64,000 nt of DNA, taken from positions 1 through 64,000 of the forward strand of contig NZ_MJEI01000080.1 in NCBI RefSeq assembly GCF_002095395.1. Reading direction: 5' to 3'. Under the pieces are notes generated by a model, which did no database searches, was not told the origin of the DNA, and saw only the letters and a list, made by a program, of their open reading frames with translations. This document shows, one piece after another, positions 9,639 through 17,607 of this stretch; the stretch's first letter is position 1, and every line of letters starts with the position of its first letter. The DNA comes from Williamsia sp. 1135 (GTDB lineage: Bacteria; Actinomycetota; Actinomycetes; Mycobacteriales; Mycobacteriaceae). The translations under genes and the position numbers were made by a program.

Positions 9639-10661
9639 ATGGTGAACGCAGCAACAGCCGCGACAAGAGATGCGAAATCGGTTGTGAAACAGGCTGATCG
9701 GGTGCTCCAAGTCGGCCCACTGAAGCCTTCACTCGCCAAGTCGCTGGCCGTCGACCACGACGCGATCCTGCTGCCCACCGATGAGACCAGGGCCGCGTTC
9801 CTCGCCGAGCACGGAGACGCTGTTCGTGCCGTGGTCACCTCGGGACGCACCGGAGTCGACGCCGCTCTCATGGCGGACCTGCCGAACCTCGGCGCGATCG
9901 TGCATTTCGGTGTCGGCTACGACACCACCGACGTCGAGCTCGCGGAACAGCGCGGAGTCGGGGTCAGCAACACACCCGACGTCCTCACCGACTGTGTGGC
10001 CGACACCGCCCTGGGGCTGCTCATCGACACCCTCCGCGGCTTCTCCGCCGCGGACCGCTTCGTGCGGGCAGGCCGCTGGCCGCGCGAAGGCAACGTCCCG
10101 CTGTCCCGCAAGGTGAGCGGGGCTCGCGTCGGCATCATCGGCCTCGGCCGGATCGGCGCAGCCATCGCCGACCGGCTCGTCGGATTCGGCTGCGACATCG
10201 CGTACCACAACCGCAACGAGATCCCGGATTCGCGGTTTCGATACGCAGCGTCCCCGGTGGAACTCGCGGCGTCGGTCGATGTCCTGGTGGTCGCCGCGGC
10301 AGGCGGCAAGGGCACGCGAAAGTTGGTCGATCGCGTGGTGCTCGAAGCACTCGGTCCCGACGGCTACCTGATCAACGTGGCCCGCGGCAGTGTCATCGAC
10401 CAGGAGGTGCTGGTGGAGCTGCTGACCTCCGGTGGCCTCGCGGGTGCGGGTCTCGACGTCTTCGCCGATGAGCCGAACGTGCCCGCCGAACTGTTCGACC
10501 TCGACAACGTCGTGCTCCTGCCCCATGTGGGCAGCGGGACCACGCAGACCCGTGCGGCGATGGAGGCGCTGACGTTGGCGAACCTGAATGAGTATCTCGA
10601 GCACGGGACACTCACAACCCCTGTGCTGCAACCGAAGTTCACGTCAGGAGTGCACTCATGA
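9639..10661 (+). CDS. D-isomer-specific 2-hydroxyacid dehydrogenase (GhrB-like)
   Basis: The 340-residue NAD(P)-dependent enzyme has FGVGYDTTD near residue 90, the dinucleotide motif GLGRIG at 168-173, the substrate Arg at 249 (INVARG), the catalytic Glu at 278 (FADEP) and His at 296 (LPHVGSG). All catalytic residues are present, unlike the paralogue at 496-1470. The family includes glyoxylate/hydroxypyruvate reductases. The start at 9639 is chosen over an in-frame ATG 42 nt earlier because AGGAGG lies 6 nt upstream. The stop overlaps the next start as ATGA. Divergence from the transporter operon suggests a part in reducing 2-keto sugar acids. Confidence 0.88.
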   Translation: MVNAATAATRDAKSVVKQADRVLQVGPLKPSLAKSLAVDHDAILLPTDETRAAFLAEHGDAVRAVVTSGRTGVDAALMADLPNLGAIVHFGVGYDTTDVELAEQRGVGVSNTPDVLTDCVADTALGLLIDTLRGFSAADRFVRAGRWPREGNVPLSRKVSGARVGIIGLGRIGAAIADRLVGFGCDIAYHNRNEIPDSRFRYAASPVELAASVDVLVVAAAGGKGTRKLVDRVVLEALGPDGYLINVARGSVIDQEVLVELLTSGGLAGAGLDVFADEPNVPAELFDLDNVVLLPHVGSGTTQTRAAMEALTLANLNEYLEHGTLTTPVLQPKFTSGVHS

Positions 10662-11053
10662 GCGTCGTCTTGAGCTATGTCTCGTCCATCGAGGGCCGCG
10701 GTGCGCTGAGCTTCGGCTTCGCGGAGGCTCGAATGCGTGGCACCGATCTCCTGGTCATCGCCGAGGACGACAGCGCCGCGACGCCCGAGTTCGATCTAGA
10801 CCTGACCGCCGCTCGCCACGCCGCCGACGCGGCGGACGTCGTGGTCAAGCTCGAGCCGAACGACCCGGATCTGTCCCATGCCGACAACCTGATCGATGCG
10901 TCGTACCGCGACGACGTCGAGCTGATCGTCATCGGCATCCGCCGCCGCTCACCGGTCGGCAAATTGCTGACCGGCAGTGCCATGCAGCGGGTCCTGCTCG
11001 ACGCCCAGTGCCCCGTCACGGCCGTCAAACCCCCGGTGCGCTCAGCTGTCTGA
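10658..11053 (+). CDS. Universal stress protein (UspA family)
   Basis: The 131-residue protein has a UspA fold pattern: an N-terminal beta strand (SVVLSYV), the strand DLLVIAED, and the ATP-binding-like C-terminal motif GIRRRSPVGKLLTGSAMQRVL, followed by the final strand CPVTAVKP. It is slightly shorter than the usual 140-150 residues. Translation is coupled to the upstream dehydrogenase by an ATGA overlap. The IS30-type element begins directly after its stop codon, so any further genes of the original transcript were displaced or cut off. Confidence 0.85.
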   Translation: MSVVLSYVSSIEGRGALSFGFAEARMRGTDLLVIAEDDSAATPEFDLDLTAARHAADAADVVVKLEPNDPDLSHADNLIDASYRDDVELIVIGIRRRSPVGKLLTGSAMQRVLLDAQCPVTAVKPPVRSAV

Positions 11054-12532
11054 CCCGGAATTGGTGGGTTCTGCCGAGCGTTTCCCCAGGCAAAGTCAAG
11101 TGGTCAACGCAACGAGCTGGTCTTAGCGGTGACTTCTTGACGGGCTTGGAAGACTCCGGGCTGGCGGCGTGGGTGATCGACCCGCGTCGCCTGTGGAGTG
11201 GCTTGGGGTAGTTGCTCTTGCTTCCGGTTCGAGGGCAGGGACGGGGTATGGATTTACTTAGGCGGCGGCGTGTACGGCAAGTAGTTCCGTCAAGGCTTGG
11301 GCCGGAGTTTTCCACTCCAGGGTTTCCCTCGGCCGTCTGTTGAGGGTCGCAGCGACGCGGGCGACGTCGGCTGCGGTGTGCACGCTCAGGTCGCTGCCTT
11401 TGGCGAACCAGTGGCGCAGAAGCCGGTTGGTGTTCTCGTTGCTACCGCGCTGCCACGGTGAGTGTGGATCGCAAAAGTACACAGGCGCTTGGAGTTCAAG
11501 CTGAATCCGGTCGTAGGCGGCGAGCTCGGTGCCGCGATCCCAGGTAATGGATCGCCGTATGTGGGCGGGCAAGTCTCCCATCGCTGTGATCATCGCGCCA
11601 GCAACGGTATCGGCTTGGTGATTGCCCGGCAGGTGCAGCAAGATCACGAACCGGGAGGTTCGTTCGACCAACGTCCCGATCGCTGTGCCACCGGACCCCA
11701 TGATCGGGTCACCTTCCCAATGCCCCGGAACCTTACGAGCTTTCACGTCTTGGCGGTCAACGATCTTGAGGGCTTTGTCGTAGATTTTGCCCTGTCGACT
11801 CGCGCTGATTCGCGACTTACGCGCCGGCCTACTGGTGGACAGAGTCTTGTACAGGTCCGCCCGTAACGACCCACGCGACTGGACGTACAACGTGTTGTAC
11901 AGCGTCTCGTAACTAATTTGATGCGCCTTGTCGTTGGGGAACTGAACCTTGAGCGAATGCGACACAACCTTGGGACTCCACCCGTCGTCAAATGAGTCTT
12001 CCATCATCTGCTGTTCGGGGTGGCCATCGAGCTTGAATGCTTTAGGCCGCAACGCATTGACCTTGGATCGCTGGTGCGCCATCAGCGCGTGATACGTGCC
12101 GTCGGCGTTCGAGTTGCGGCCGATCTCACGCCACACCGTCGTCCGCGGCCGACCTATGAGCATCGCGATCTCAGTGACGCCCAGATCGCGCTGCAGCGCG
12201 GACTGGATCTCGATCCGCTCGCCCAACCCCAGTCGATGCCCACGCGCCTCAGTGCCATCGTCGTCGACCACAACCGCCAGGCCGCCTACTCCGCCCTTCA
12301 TCAGTGTCATGCCGCCAGCATTCGCCCACCAGCGGTCGGCAGTGCTGTTCGACACGCCCATCACCCGAGCCGCAAAATCCTTCGTCGACCCCGTGCAAAG
12401 CAGATCGAAGAACCCAAACCGAATAGCAATATCAAACGGACGTCTACCCATCGCAACCTCCAAGCAGTCAGTGTTGCGTTGACCGTATGAATTTGCCCCA
12501 GGTCGGCCTCACCAAAACCCACCAACTCCGGG
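11054..12532 (-). mobile_element. IS30-family insertion sequence
   Basis: The element holds one transposase gene. Its ends are inverted repeats: the left end starts CCCGGAATTGGTGGGTT and the reverse complement of the right end reads CCCGGAGTTGGTGGGTT. A second, subterminal 12-bp inverted repeat, GGTCAACGCAAC, is at 11102-11113 and 12473-12484. I could not find a convincing target duplication, so the outermost one or two bases are uncertain. About 200 bp lie between the transposase stop and the left end without a gene. The left end abuts the stop codon of the usp gene. Confidence 0.8.
11258..12451 (-). CDS. IS30-family transposase
   Basis: The 397-residue protein has the IS30 order. An N-terminal helix-turn-helix region includes GLGERIEIQSAL and GRPRTTVWREI, followed by a DDE catalytic core. 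The three acidic residues are in HWEGDP, TWDRGTE and WQRGSNENTNRLLR. The frame is complete from end to end, so the element may be active. The ATG at 12451 with GGAGG upstream is preferred over an in-frame TTG four codons earlier. Confidence 0.92.
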   Translation of the reverse strand: MGRRPFDIAIRFGFFDLLCTGSTKDFAARVMGVSNSTADRWWANAGGMTLMKGGVGGLAVVVDDDGTEARGHRLGLGERIEIQSALQRDLGVTEIAMLIGRPRTTVWREIGRNSNADGTYHALMAHQRSKVNALRPKAFKLDGHPEQQMMEDSFDDGWSPKVVSHSLKVQFPNDKAHQISYETLYNTLYVQSRGSLRADLYKTLSTSRPARKSRISASRQGKIYDKALKIVDRQDVKARKVPGHWEGDPIMGSGGTAIGTLVERTSRFVILLHLPGNHQADTVAGAMITAMGDLPAHIRRSITWDRGTELAAYDRIQLELQAPVYFCDPHSPWQRGSNENTNRLLRHWFAKGSDLSVHTAADVARVAATLNRRPRETLEWKTPAQALTELLAVHAAA

Positions 12533-12542
12533 GAGCCGGGGG

Positions 12543-13436
12543 TCAGATCCACTCTCGTTGCGGCAGCACGTCTTCCATGAGTCTGGCCAGGGCCGGATTC
12601 TGATTGTCCGGGCGCCAGGCGGCATTCATCTGCACCGGCCGGTCCCGCACCGACGTCACCTCTTTGAAGACCACGCCCTCAGGGTGCATGGTGGCCGCTG
12701 ATTCGGGAACCAGCGCCATCCCAAGGCCGGACCGGACGAGGACCAGCATCGTGTGTACCTGCGTCACGTACTGGACGTATCTCGGTGTGGCGCCGACGAT
12801 CGTGAAGGTGCTGATCAGCAGTTCATGGAAGTATCTGGCGTCGACGGGGGAGTACATCACCACCGGACGGTTGTCGAAGTCCTCGATCGTCAGATGCTCG
12901 GCGTCGACCAGTTCGTGGTCGGTGGGCAGCGCTGCGATCAGCCGCTCGTGATGAATGGGCCTGCTACTGATCCCGGGGCGGGTCATGATGGGCCGGACGA
13001 GCCCCAGGTCGAGTTCGCCTCCGGACAGCGACTCGATCTGGGCGGATGAGACCATCTCGCGGAGAACCAGTTTGACGTCGGGAAGTTTCTCGCGCGCAGT
13101 TGACAGCAGCCTGGGTAGGACGGCGTGCGCCGACGCCCCGGTGAATCCGATGATCACGGTGCCGAGGTCGCCGGCGGGCACCCGTCTGACGGTCAGCACC
13201 GCGCTCTCGGACAGGCGGACGATGCGACGGGCGTCGGGCAGAAAGGCCGTGCCTGCAGCCGTCAGCGTCACCGAACGGCTCGTCCGGTCGACGAGCTGAA
13301 CGCCGAGTTCGTTCTCGAGCTGCTGGATCTGTCTGCTCAGGGGCGGTTGCGTCATGTGCAGGCGCTCGGCTGCCCTACCGAAGTGGAGTTCCTCGGCGAC
13401 AGCGATGAAGCACGTGAGGCGGGCCAGCGAGAACAT
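12543..13436 (-). CDS. LysR-family transcriptional regulator
   Basis: The 297-residue regulator has an N-terminal winged helix (residues 1-60, with HFGRAAERLHMTQPPLSRQI) and a C-terminal inducer-binding domain starting near GTVIIGFTGA. It lies directly downstream of the glucarate-type operon on the same strand, 84 nt from the dehydratase stop, and is the natural candidate to control both aldarate operons. ATG 13436 is preceded by AGGAG. Both that site and the start codon fall in a 13-bp inverted repeat (13433-13490), which suggests control of its own translation or binding. The inducer is unknown. Confidence 0.9.
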   Translation of the reverse strand: MFSLARLTCFIAVAEELHFGRAAERLHMTQPPLSRQIQQLENELGVQLVDRTSRSVTLTAAGTAFLPDARRIVRLSESAVLTVRRVPAGDLGTVIIGFTGASAHAVLPRLLSTAREKLPDVKLVLREMVSSAQIESLSGGELDLGLVRPIMTRPGISSRPIHHERLIAALPTDHELVDAEHLTIEDFDNRPVVMYSPVDARYFHELLISTFTIVGATPRYVQYVTQVHTMLVLVRSGLGMALVPESAATMHPEGVVFKEVTSVRDRPVQMNAAWRPDNQNPALARLMEDVLPQREWI

Positions 13437-13490
13437 TGATCCACTCCTGGTATCGGAAGGAGACGCGTGCGCGTCCCAGTGGATCAATGT
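13433..13490 (-). promoter_or_regulatory. Inverted repeat covering the lysR ribosome binding site and start codon
   Basis: The arms ACATTGATCCACT (upstream on the mRNA) and AGTGGATCAATGT pair perfectly over 13 bp. The second arm contains the ATG of the LysR gene and touches its AGGAG. Between them lies a smaller hairpin, GACGCG-CA-CGCGTC. In the transcript this would hide the start site. As DNA it could be a split operator or an end signal for the upstream dehydratase gene. Confidence 0.55.
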
Positions 13491-13520
13491 ACGCGCTTCG
13501 TCGGGCCGCGGAGCGCCAAG

Positions 13521-14792
13521 CTACCAGCGTGGGCAGGTGTTTTCGAACGACGGGTCGATCGATTTCATGTACCCGGTGTCATCACGATCGCGGATGCCGC
13601 AGTCGAGATACTGCTGGTGGAGGACAGAAAGTGCGTCCTCGTCGATCTCGACTCCGAGCCCCGGAGCAGTCGGGACCGGCACGGCGCCGTCGACGATGGA
13701 CAACGCGCCGGGTTTGACGACGTCCTCGCTCTTCCATGGCCAATGGGTGTCGCACGCATACGAGAGGTTGGGCGTCGCCGCAGCCAGGTGGACCATGGCT
13801 GCGAGGCTGATCCCCAGGTGCGAGTTGGAATGCATGGACAGCCCGAGGCCGAAGGTGTCGCAGATGCCGGCGAGCAGTCGCGATCGCTGCAGGCCACCCC
13901 AATAGTGGTGGTCGGAGAGCACCACAGACACCGAGTTCTGCCGTACGGATGGTTCGAGGTGATTGAAGGCGACGACGCACATGTTGGTGGCGAGCGGCAT
14001 CTTTGCCTCCGCGGCGACCTCGGCCATTCCTTCGAGTCCCGGAGTCGGATCCTCGAGGTACTCCAGCACGCCGGCCAACTCGGACGCCACGTGAATCGAC
14101 GTGTCGACCGTCCACGCGGCATTGGGGTCGAGCCGCAGGGGCAGGTCGGGGAAGGCCGCGCGCAGCGCCTTGATCGCCGCGATCTCCTGCTCGGGAGGGA
14201 AGACCCCGCCCTTGAGTTTGATCGCCTTGAAGCCGTACTCGTCGATCATCCGGTGTGCCTGGCGGACCAAACCCTCAGGATCGAGGGCGCTGCCCCAACT
14301 GTCGGGTTCGGCACCGGGATGCGCGGCCCACTTGTAGAACAGGTACGCGCTGAACGGCACCTCGGTGCGCACCGCGCCGCCGAGCAGATCGGACACCGGT
14401 CGACCCAGCGCCTTGCCCTGCACGTCGAGACACGCGACCTCGAAAGGCGAGAGGACCCGGTCGGTCGTACTCGCGGTCGTGATCATCCCCGCGACGCCGT
14501 CGCCGCCGGTGATCGAGAGGGTGTCGAGCTCGGCGTCGATGGCCTGCCGGACGGCGCCCAGGGCGAACACATCCTGACCGACGATGGCGTCGGCGGCCGC
14601 TTCGAGCCGCGCCAGGTGGGCGGTGTCGGCATAGGTTTCACCCAGTCCGACCAGTCCGGCATCGGTGTCGAGCTGGATGATCGCCCGGAGCGCGTAGGGC
14701 TGGTGGACGCCGACCGTGTTCAACAGCGGCGGGTCCACGAAGGCGACCGGGGTGATACGGGCCCCGGTGATGCGGATCGGTGCGGCGCTCAT
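13521..14792 (-). CDS. Glucarate dehydratase-like enolase-superfamily enzyme
   Basis: The 423-residue protein has the mandelate-racemase/enolase layout: AIKLKGG (KxK), LRLDPNAAW and YLEDPTPGLEG (metal ligands), and HSNSHLG with the catalytic His. It is diverged from the canonical gudD at 1487-2842, lacks that protein's C-terminal signature, and is 28 residues shorter. It may act on glucarate, galactarate or another aldarate. The start overlaps the upstream kdgD stop by one base (TGATG). As the last gene of the operon it would supply the keto-deoxy acid used by the dehydratase encoded just before it. Confidence 0.85.
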   Translation of the reverse strand: MSAAPIRITGARITPVAFVDPPLLNTVGVHQPYALRAIIQLDTDAGLVGLGETYADTAHLARLEAAADAIVGQDVFALGAVRQAIDAELDTLSITGGDGVAGMITTASTTDRVLSPFEVACLDVQGKALGRPVSDLLGGAVRTEVPFSAYLFYKWAAHPGAEPDSWGSALDPEGLVRQAHRMIDEYGFKAIKLKGGVFPPEQEIAAIKALRAAFPDLPLRLDPNAAWTVDTSIHVASELAGVLEYLEDPTPGLEGMAEVAAEAKMPLATNMCVVAFNHLEPSVRQNSVSVVLSDHHYWGGLQRSRLLAGICDTFGLGLSMHSNSHLGISLAAMVHLAAATPNLSYACDTHWPWKSEDVVKPGALSIVDGAVPVPTAPGLGVEIDEDALSVLHQQYLDCGIRDRDDTGYMKSIDPSFENTCPRW

Positions 14793-15727
14793 CAGACCGC
14801 GACGGCCGAGGCCAGTGCACTGTCGAGGACTGCACGTCCCGCCGCGGTGATCTCGATCAACTCCTGCTGGTGTTCGGCGGTCAACGCCACGAGGGGCGCG
14901 CGTACGGGCCCGGCGTCGATGCCTTCCATCGTGACACCGAACTTCACCAGCGAGACCGCATATCCCGGGACGAGATTGCGCAGGCGGACCAGCGGATGGA
15001 AGAAGTTGCGCAGCAACGCCTCCGCGAGCTCGTCGTCGCCGGACTCGAGGGCGTTGTAGAACGCCAGCGCGATCTCGGGTGCGAACGCGAATGTCGCCGA
15101 CGAGTACAGGGTCACGCCGATGGCGCGGTAGGCCTGCTGGGTGATCTCGGCGGTCGGCAACCCGTTGAAGAAGAGGAACTCCTTGCCGGACGGCGCCAGC
15201 GCATCCTTGACCGCGATGACGATGCGGGCGACGTTGTCGAGATCGCCCGTGCCGTCCTTGAATCCGATGACCGTCGGTAGCTGCGCAACCTCCACCGCCG
15301 CGGCCTCGTTGTAGACGGCGGTGCCGCGGTTGTAGACGATGAGCGGCAGGTCGGTGGCAGCGGCGATGGCGCGGGTGTACTCGACCAGGCCGGCAGGCGG
15401 CATCGTGACGAGGTATGGCGGTAGCAGCAGGATGCCGTCCGCACCTGCGGCCTTGGCGCTGACCGCGAACTCCTTCGCCTGCACCAGCGAGCCGCCAGCG
15501 CCGGCGAACACCGGCACGCGACCGGCGACGACGTCGACGGCAGTGGCGACGATCCGGCCGAACTCCTCGAGTCCGAGGGCGTGGAATTCCCCGGTCCCGC
15601 AAGCGATGAACACTCCGCCGGGACCGGCCGCGACGCCCTTCTCGAGGTGCTGCGCGAGCAGCGAATAGTCGACGTCGCCGGCAGGCGTGAACGGGGTGAC
15701 GGGGAAGAACAGGACTCCGTCGAGCAT
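14792..15727 (-). CDS. kdgD: 5-dehydro-4-deoxyglucarate dehydratase (KDG dehydratase)
   Basis: This 311-residue member of the dihydrodipicolinate synthase/NAL family converts 5-keto-4-deoxyglucarate to 2,5-dioxopentanoate with loss of water and CO2. The TIM-barrel motifs are visible: FFPVTPFT at the N-terminus, CGTGEFHAL (phosphate-loop equivalent), LIVYNRG with the conserved Tyr, and GFKDGTGD containing the Schiff-base Lys. AAGGAGATACCCC precedes the ATG. It lies between the semialdehyde dehydrogenase and the second dehydratase, so three consecutive genes encode the three steps from aldarate to 2-oxoglutarate. Confidence 0.9.
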   Translation of the reverse strand: MLDGVLFFPVTPFTPAGDVDYSLLAQHLEKGVAAGPGGVFIACGTGEFHALGLEEFGRIVATAVDVVAGRVPVFAGAGGSLVQAKEFAVSAKAAGADGILLLPPYLVTMPPAGLVEYTRAIAAATDLPLIVYNRGTAVYNEAAAVEVAQLPTVIGFKDGTGDLDNVARIVIAVKDALAPSGKEFLFFNGLPTAEITQQAYRAIGVTLYSSATFAFAPEIALAFYNALESGDDELAEALLRNFFHPLVRLRNLVPGYAVSLVKFGVTMEGIDAGPVRAPLVALTAEHQQELIEITAAGRAVLDSALASAVAV

Positions 15728-15773
15728 GGGGTATCTCCTTGGTGTGTGTGGTCTGATCGAGCGGGGGGTGAGG

Positions 15774-17372
15774 TCAGTCCTGGACGAGGCGGCCGTCGAT
15801 GCGGCGCCACAGGTGATCGGGGTTGCCGTCGGCGATCGCAGACGGCAGCAGAGCGGGTGGGACGTCCTGATAGGCGACTGGGCGCAGGAAGCGTTCGATG
15901 GCCAGTGAACCGACCGAGGTACTGCGAGAATCCGAGGTCGCCGGATACGGGCCGCCGTGAACCATCGCGTGCCCGACCTCGACCCCGGTGGGCCATCCGT
16001 CGAACAGGATTCGCCCGACCTTGAGTTCGAGGACGTTGAGCAGGGCCGAGGCGTCGTCGGTGTCGGCGTCGTCGGCGTGCACCGTGGCGGTGAGTTGTCC
16101 CTCGAGTGCTCCGGCCACGGCGCGGACCTGCGCTGCGTCGGTGCACTTGACCACCAGACTCGCCGAGCCGAACACCTCTTGCTGCAGCACTTCCGATGAC
16201 AGAAATGTGTCGGCGTCGGTGCTGAAGACCGCAGCGCCACAGCTGTTCGGCGCGCCGGAGCCGGGGGCCTGGGCCTCGATCGTCGATGCGGCCGAGAGAG
16301 CCTCGACGCCGGCCGAATACGAGCTCGCGATGGTCGGGGTGAGCATCGGGGTGGGAACGGTGTCGGCGATCGCGGCCCCGGCAGCCTCCACGAAGGTGGA
16401 CAATCCGGGGCTGTCCACGGCGATGACCAGCCCGGGGTTGGTGCAGAACTGCCCTGAGCCCAGCGTCAACGATCCGATGAAGGCCTTGCCGAGCTCTGCT
16501 CCGCGAGTCTGCAGTGCGTTGTCGAGTAGGAATACCGGGTTGATGGAACTCATCTCGGCGTAGACGGGGATCGGCTCCCGCCGGGCAGCTGCTGCGGCCA
16601 CGAGAGCTGTTCCACCTGAACGAGATCCGGTGAATCCGACTGCCTTGATCCTTGGGTCGGTGACGAGTCGTGTGCCGAGGGTCGGGCCGAAGCCGTACAG
16701 GAGGGAGAAGGTGCCTGCCGGCATCCCGGTGCGGGCGATGGCGTCGGTGATGGCGCGGCCCACCAGTTCGGAGGTGCCGGGATGGGCGTCATGGGCTTTG
16801 GCGACCACGGGGCATCCCGCGGCGAGCGCCGATGCGGTATCGCCGCCGGCCACCGAGAAGGCCAGTGGAAAGTTGCTGGCGCCGAAGACGGCGACCGGCC
16901 CGAGTGGGATCTTGCGCTGGCGGATGTCGGCGTGTGGCAGGGGAGAACGATCGGGCTGCGCCGGATCGATACGTGCTCCGTTCCAGCCGCCATCGCGCAG
17001 AACTCCTGCGAACAAACGCAGCTGGCCGGACGTGCGGCCGACCTCGCCGGTGATGCGTCCGATCGGTAGCCCGGACTCGGCGGCCGCCCGGTTGATCAGG
17101 GTGTCCCCGAGGGCTTCCAGGTTGTCCGCGATCGCTTCGAGAAAGCCCGCGCGGGCCTCGGACGTCGTTGCACGGTAGTGGTCGAAGGCCGTTTCTGCGG
17201 CTGAGCAGGCATTATCGACATCAGAATCGTTGCCATACGCGTAAGCGGGCTCGAGAACGTCATTGGTCGACGGGTCGAGTCCACGGATCGTTTCGCCGCT
17301 GCCGGTCACGAAAGTGCCTGCGATGATCATCTGCCCGGTCAGGGCGTCGGTCCGATTTACCGTTGCTGTCAT
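15774..17372 (-). CDS. 2,5-dioxovalerate (2-oxoglutarate semialdehyde) dehydrogenase
   Basis: The 532-residue aldehyde dehydrogenase resembles the KGSADH class, which oxidises 2,5-dioxopentanoate to 2-oxoglutarate. Visible motifs are the nucleotide-fold FGASNFPLAFSVAGGD, the glycine motif GFTGSRSGG, the catalytic Glu in YAEMSSINPVF and the catalytic Cys in GSGQFCTNPG. The ATG at 17372 has AAGGAATCGACC upstream; longer frames run into the promoter region. It is the first gene of the leftward operon, and two palindromic sites lie 73-157 nt upstream. Confidence 0.9.
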   Translation of the reverse strand: MTATVNRTDALTGQMIIAGTFVTGSGETIRGLDPSTNDVLEPAYAYGNDSDVDNACSAAETAFDHYRATTSEARAGFLEAIADNLEALGDTLINRAAAESGLPIGRITGEVGRTSGQLRLFAGVLRDGGWNGARIDPAQPDRSPLPHADIRQRKIPLGPVAVFGASNFPLAFSVAGGDTASALAAGCPVVAKAHDAHPGTSELVGRAITDAIARTGMPAGTFSLLYGFGPTLGTRLVTDPRIKAVGFTGSRSGGTALVAAAAARREPIPVYAEMSSINPVFLLDNALQTRGAELGKAFIGSLTLGSGQFCTNPGLVIAVDSPGLSTFVEAAGAAIADTVPTPMLTPTIASSYSAGVEALSAASTIEAQAPGSGAPNSCGAAVFSTDADTFLSSEVLQQEVFGSASLVVKCTDAAQVRAVAGALEGQLTATVHADDADTDDASALLNVLELKVGRILFDGWPTGVEVGHAMVHGGPYPATSDSRSTSVGSLAIERFLRPVAYQDVPPALLPSAIADGNPDHLWRRIDGRLVQD

Positions 17373-17444
17373 GGTCGATTCCTTGCGTTGTCGATGCGCG
17401 TGCTCTCGTTGCCGACTCTGATCACGCCCGGGAAACCCAGAAGC

Positions 17445-17458
17445 GTGACCTGAGTCAT
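17445..17458. promoter_or_regulatory. Candidate operator GTGACCTGAGTCAT
   Basis: The 14-bp sequence matches the 9433-9446 site at 11 of 14 positions, keeping the GTGA and TCA arms and the TGA-type centre. It lies 73 nt upstream of the semialdehyde dehydrogenase start, a normal operator distance. Together the two sites suggest co-regulation of the two aldarate operons. Confidence 0.5.
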
Positions 17459-17511
17459 AACTCTGACCGTAGGAGGCGGATTCATTCCTGTCCAAGTCAA
17501 ATGTGCCGATC

Positions 17512-17529
17512 TTCAATAGCTCTATTGAA
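17512..17529. promoter_or_regulatory. Palindrome TTCAATAG-CT-CTATTGAA, candidate LysR-type operator
   Basis: The eight-base arms are perfectly complementary around a 2-nt centre. ATAG/CTAT half sites are common in LysR-regulated promoters. It is 140 nt upstream of the dehydrogenase operon and 78 nt upstream of the divergent acyltransferase gene. The regulator encoded at 12543-13436 is a candidate ligand, by inference. Confidence 0.5.
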
Positions 17530-17607
17530 TCGACGCACGTCAACGCCCCAGCGGTACGCCTGGGAGAATCGGGTTTGCGATCGTGTGCCCTGCGGTAGGT
17601 TTCCCTC

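Noticed and set aside
11051-12535. Target-site duplication of the IS30 element
   Set aside because: No identical 2-3 bp direct repeat fits both ends once the terminal repeats are aligned.
13467-15059. Long plus-strand frame opposite the glucarate-dehydratase-like and kdgD genes
   Set aside because: The minus-strand genes have clear catalytic motifs and coupled starts; the plus frame has none.
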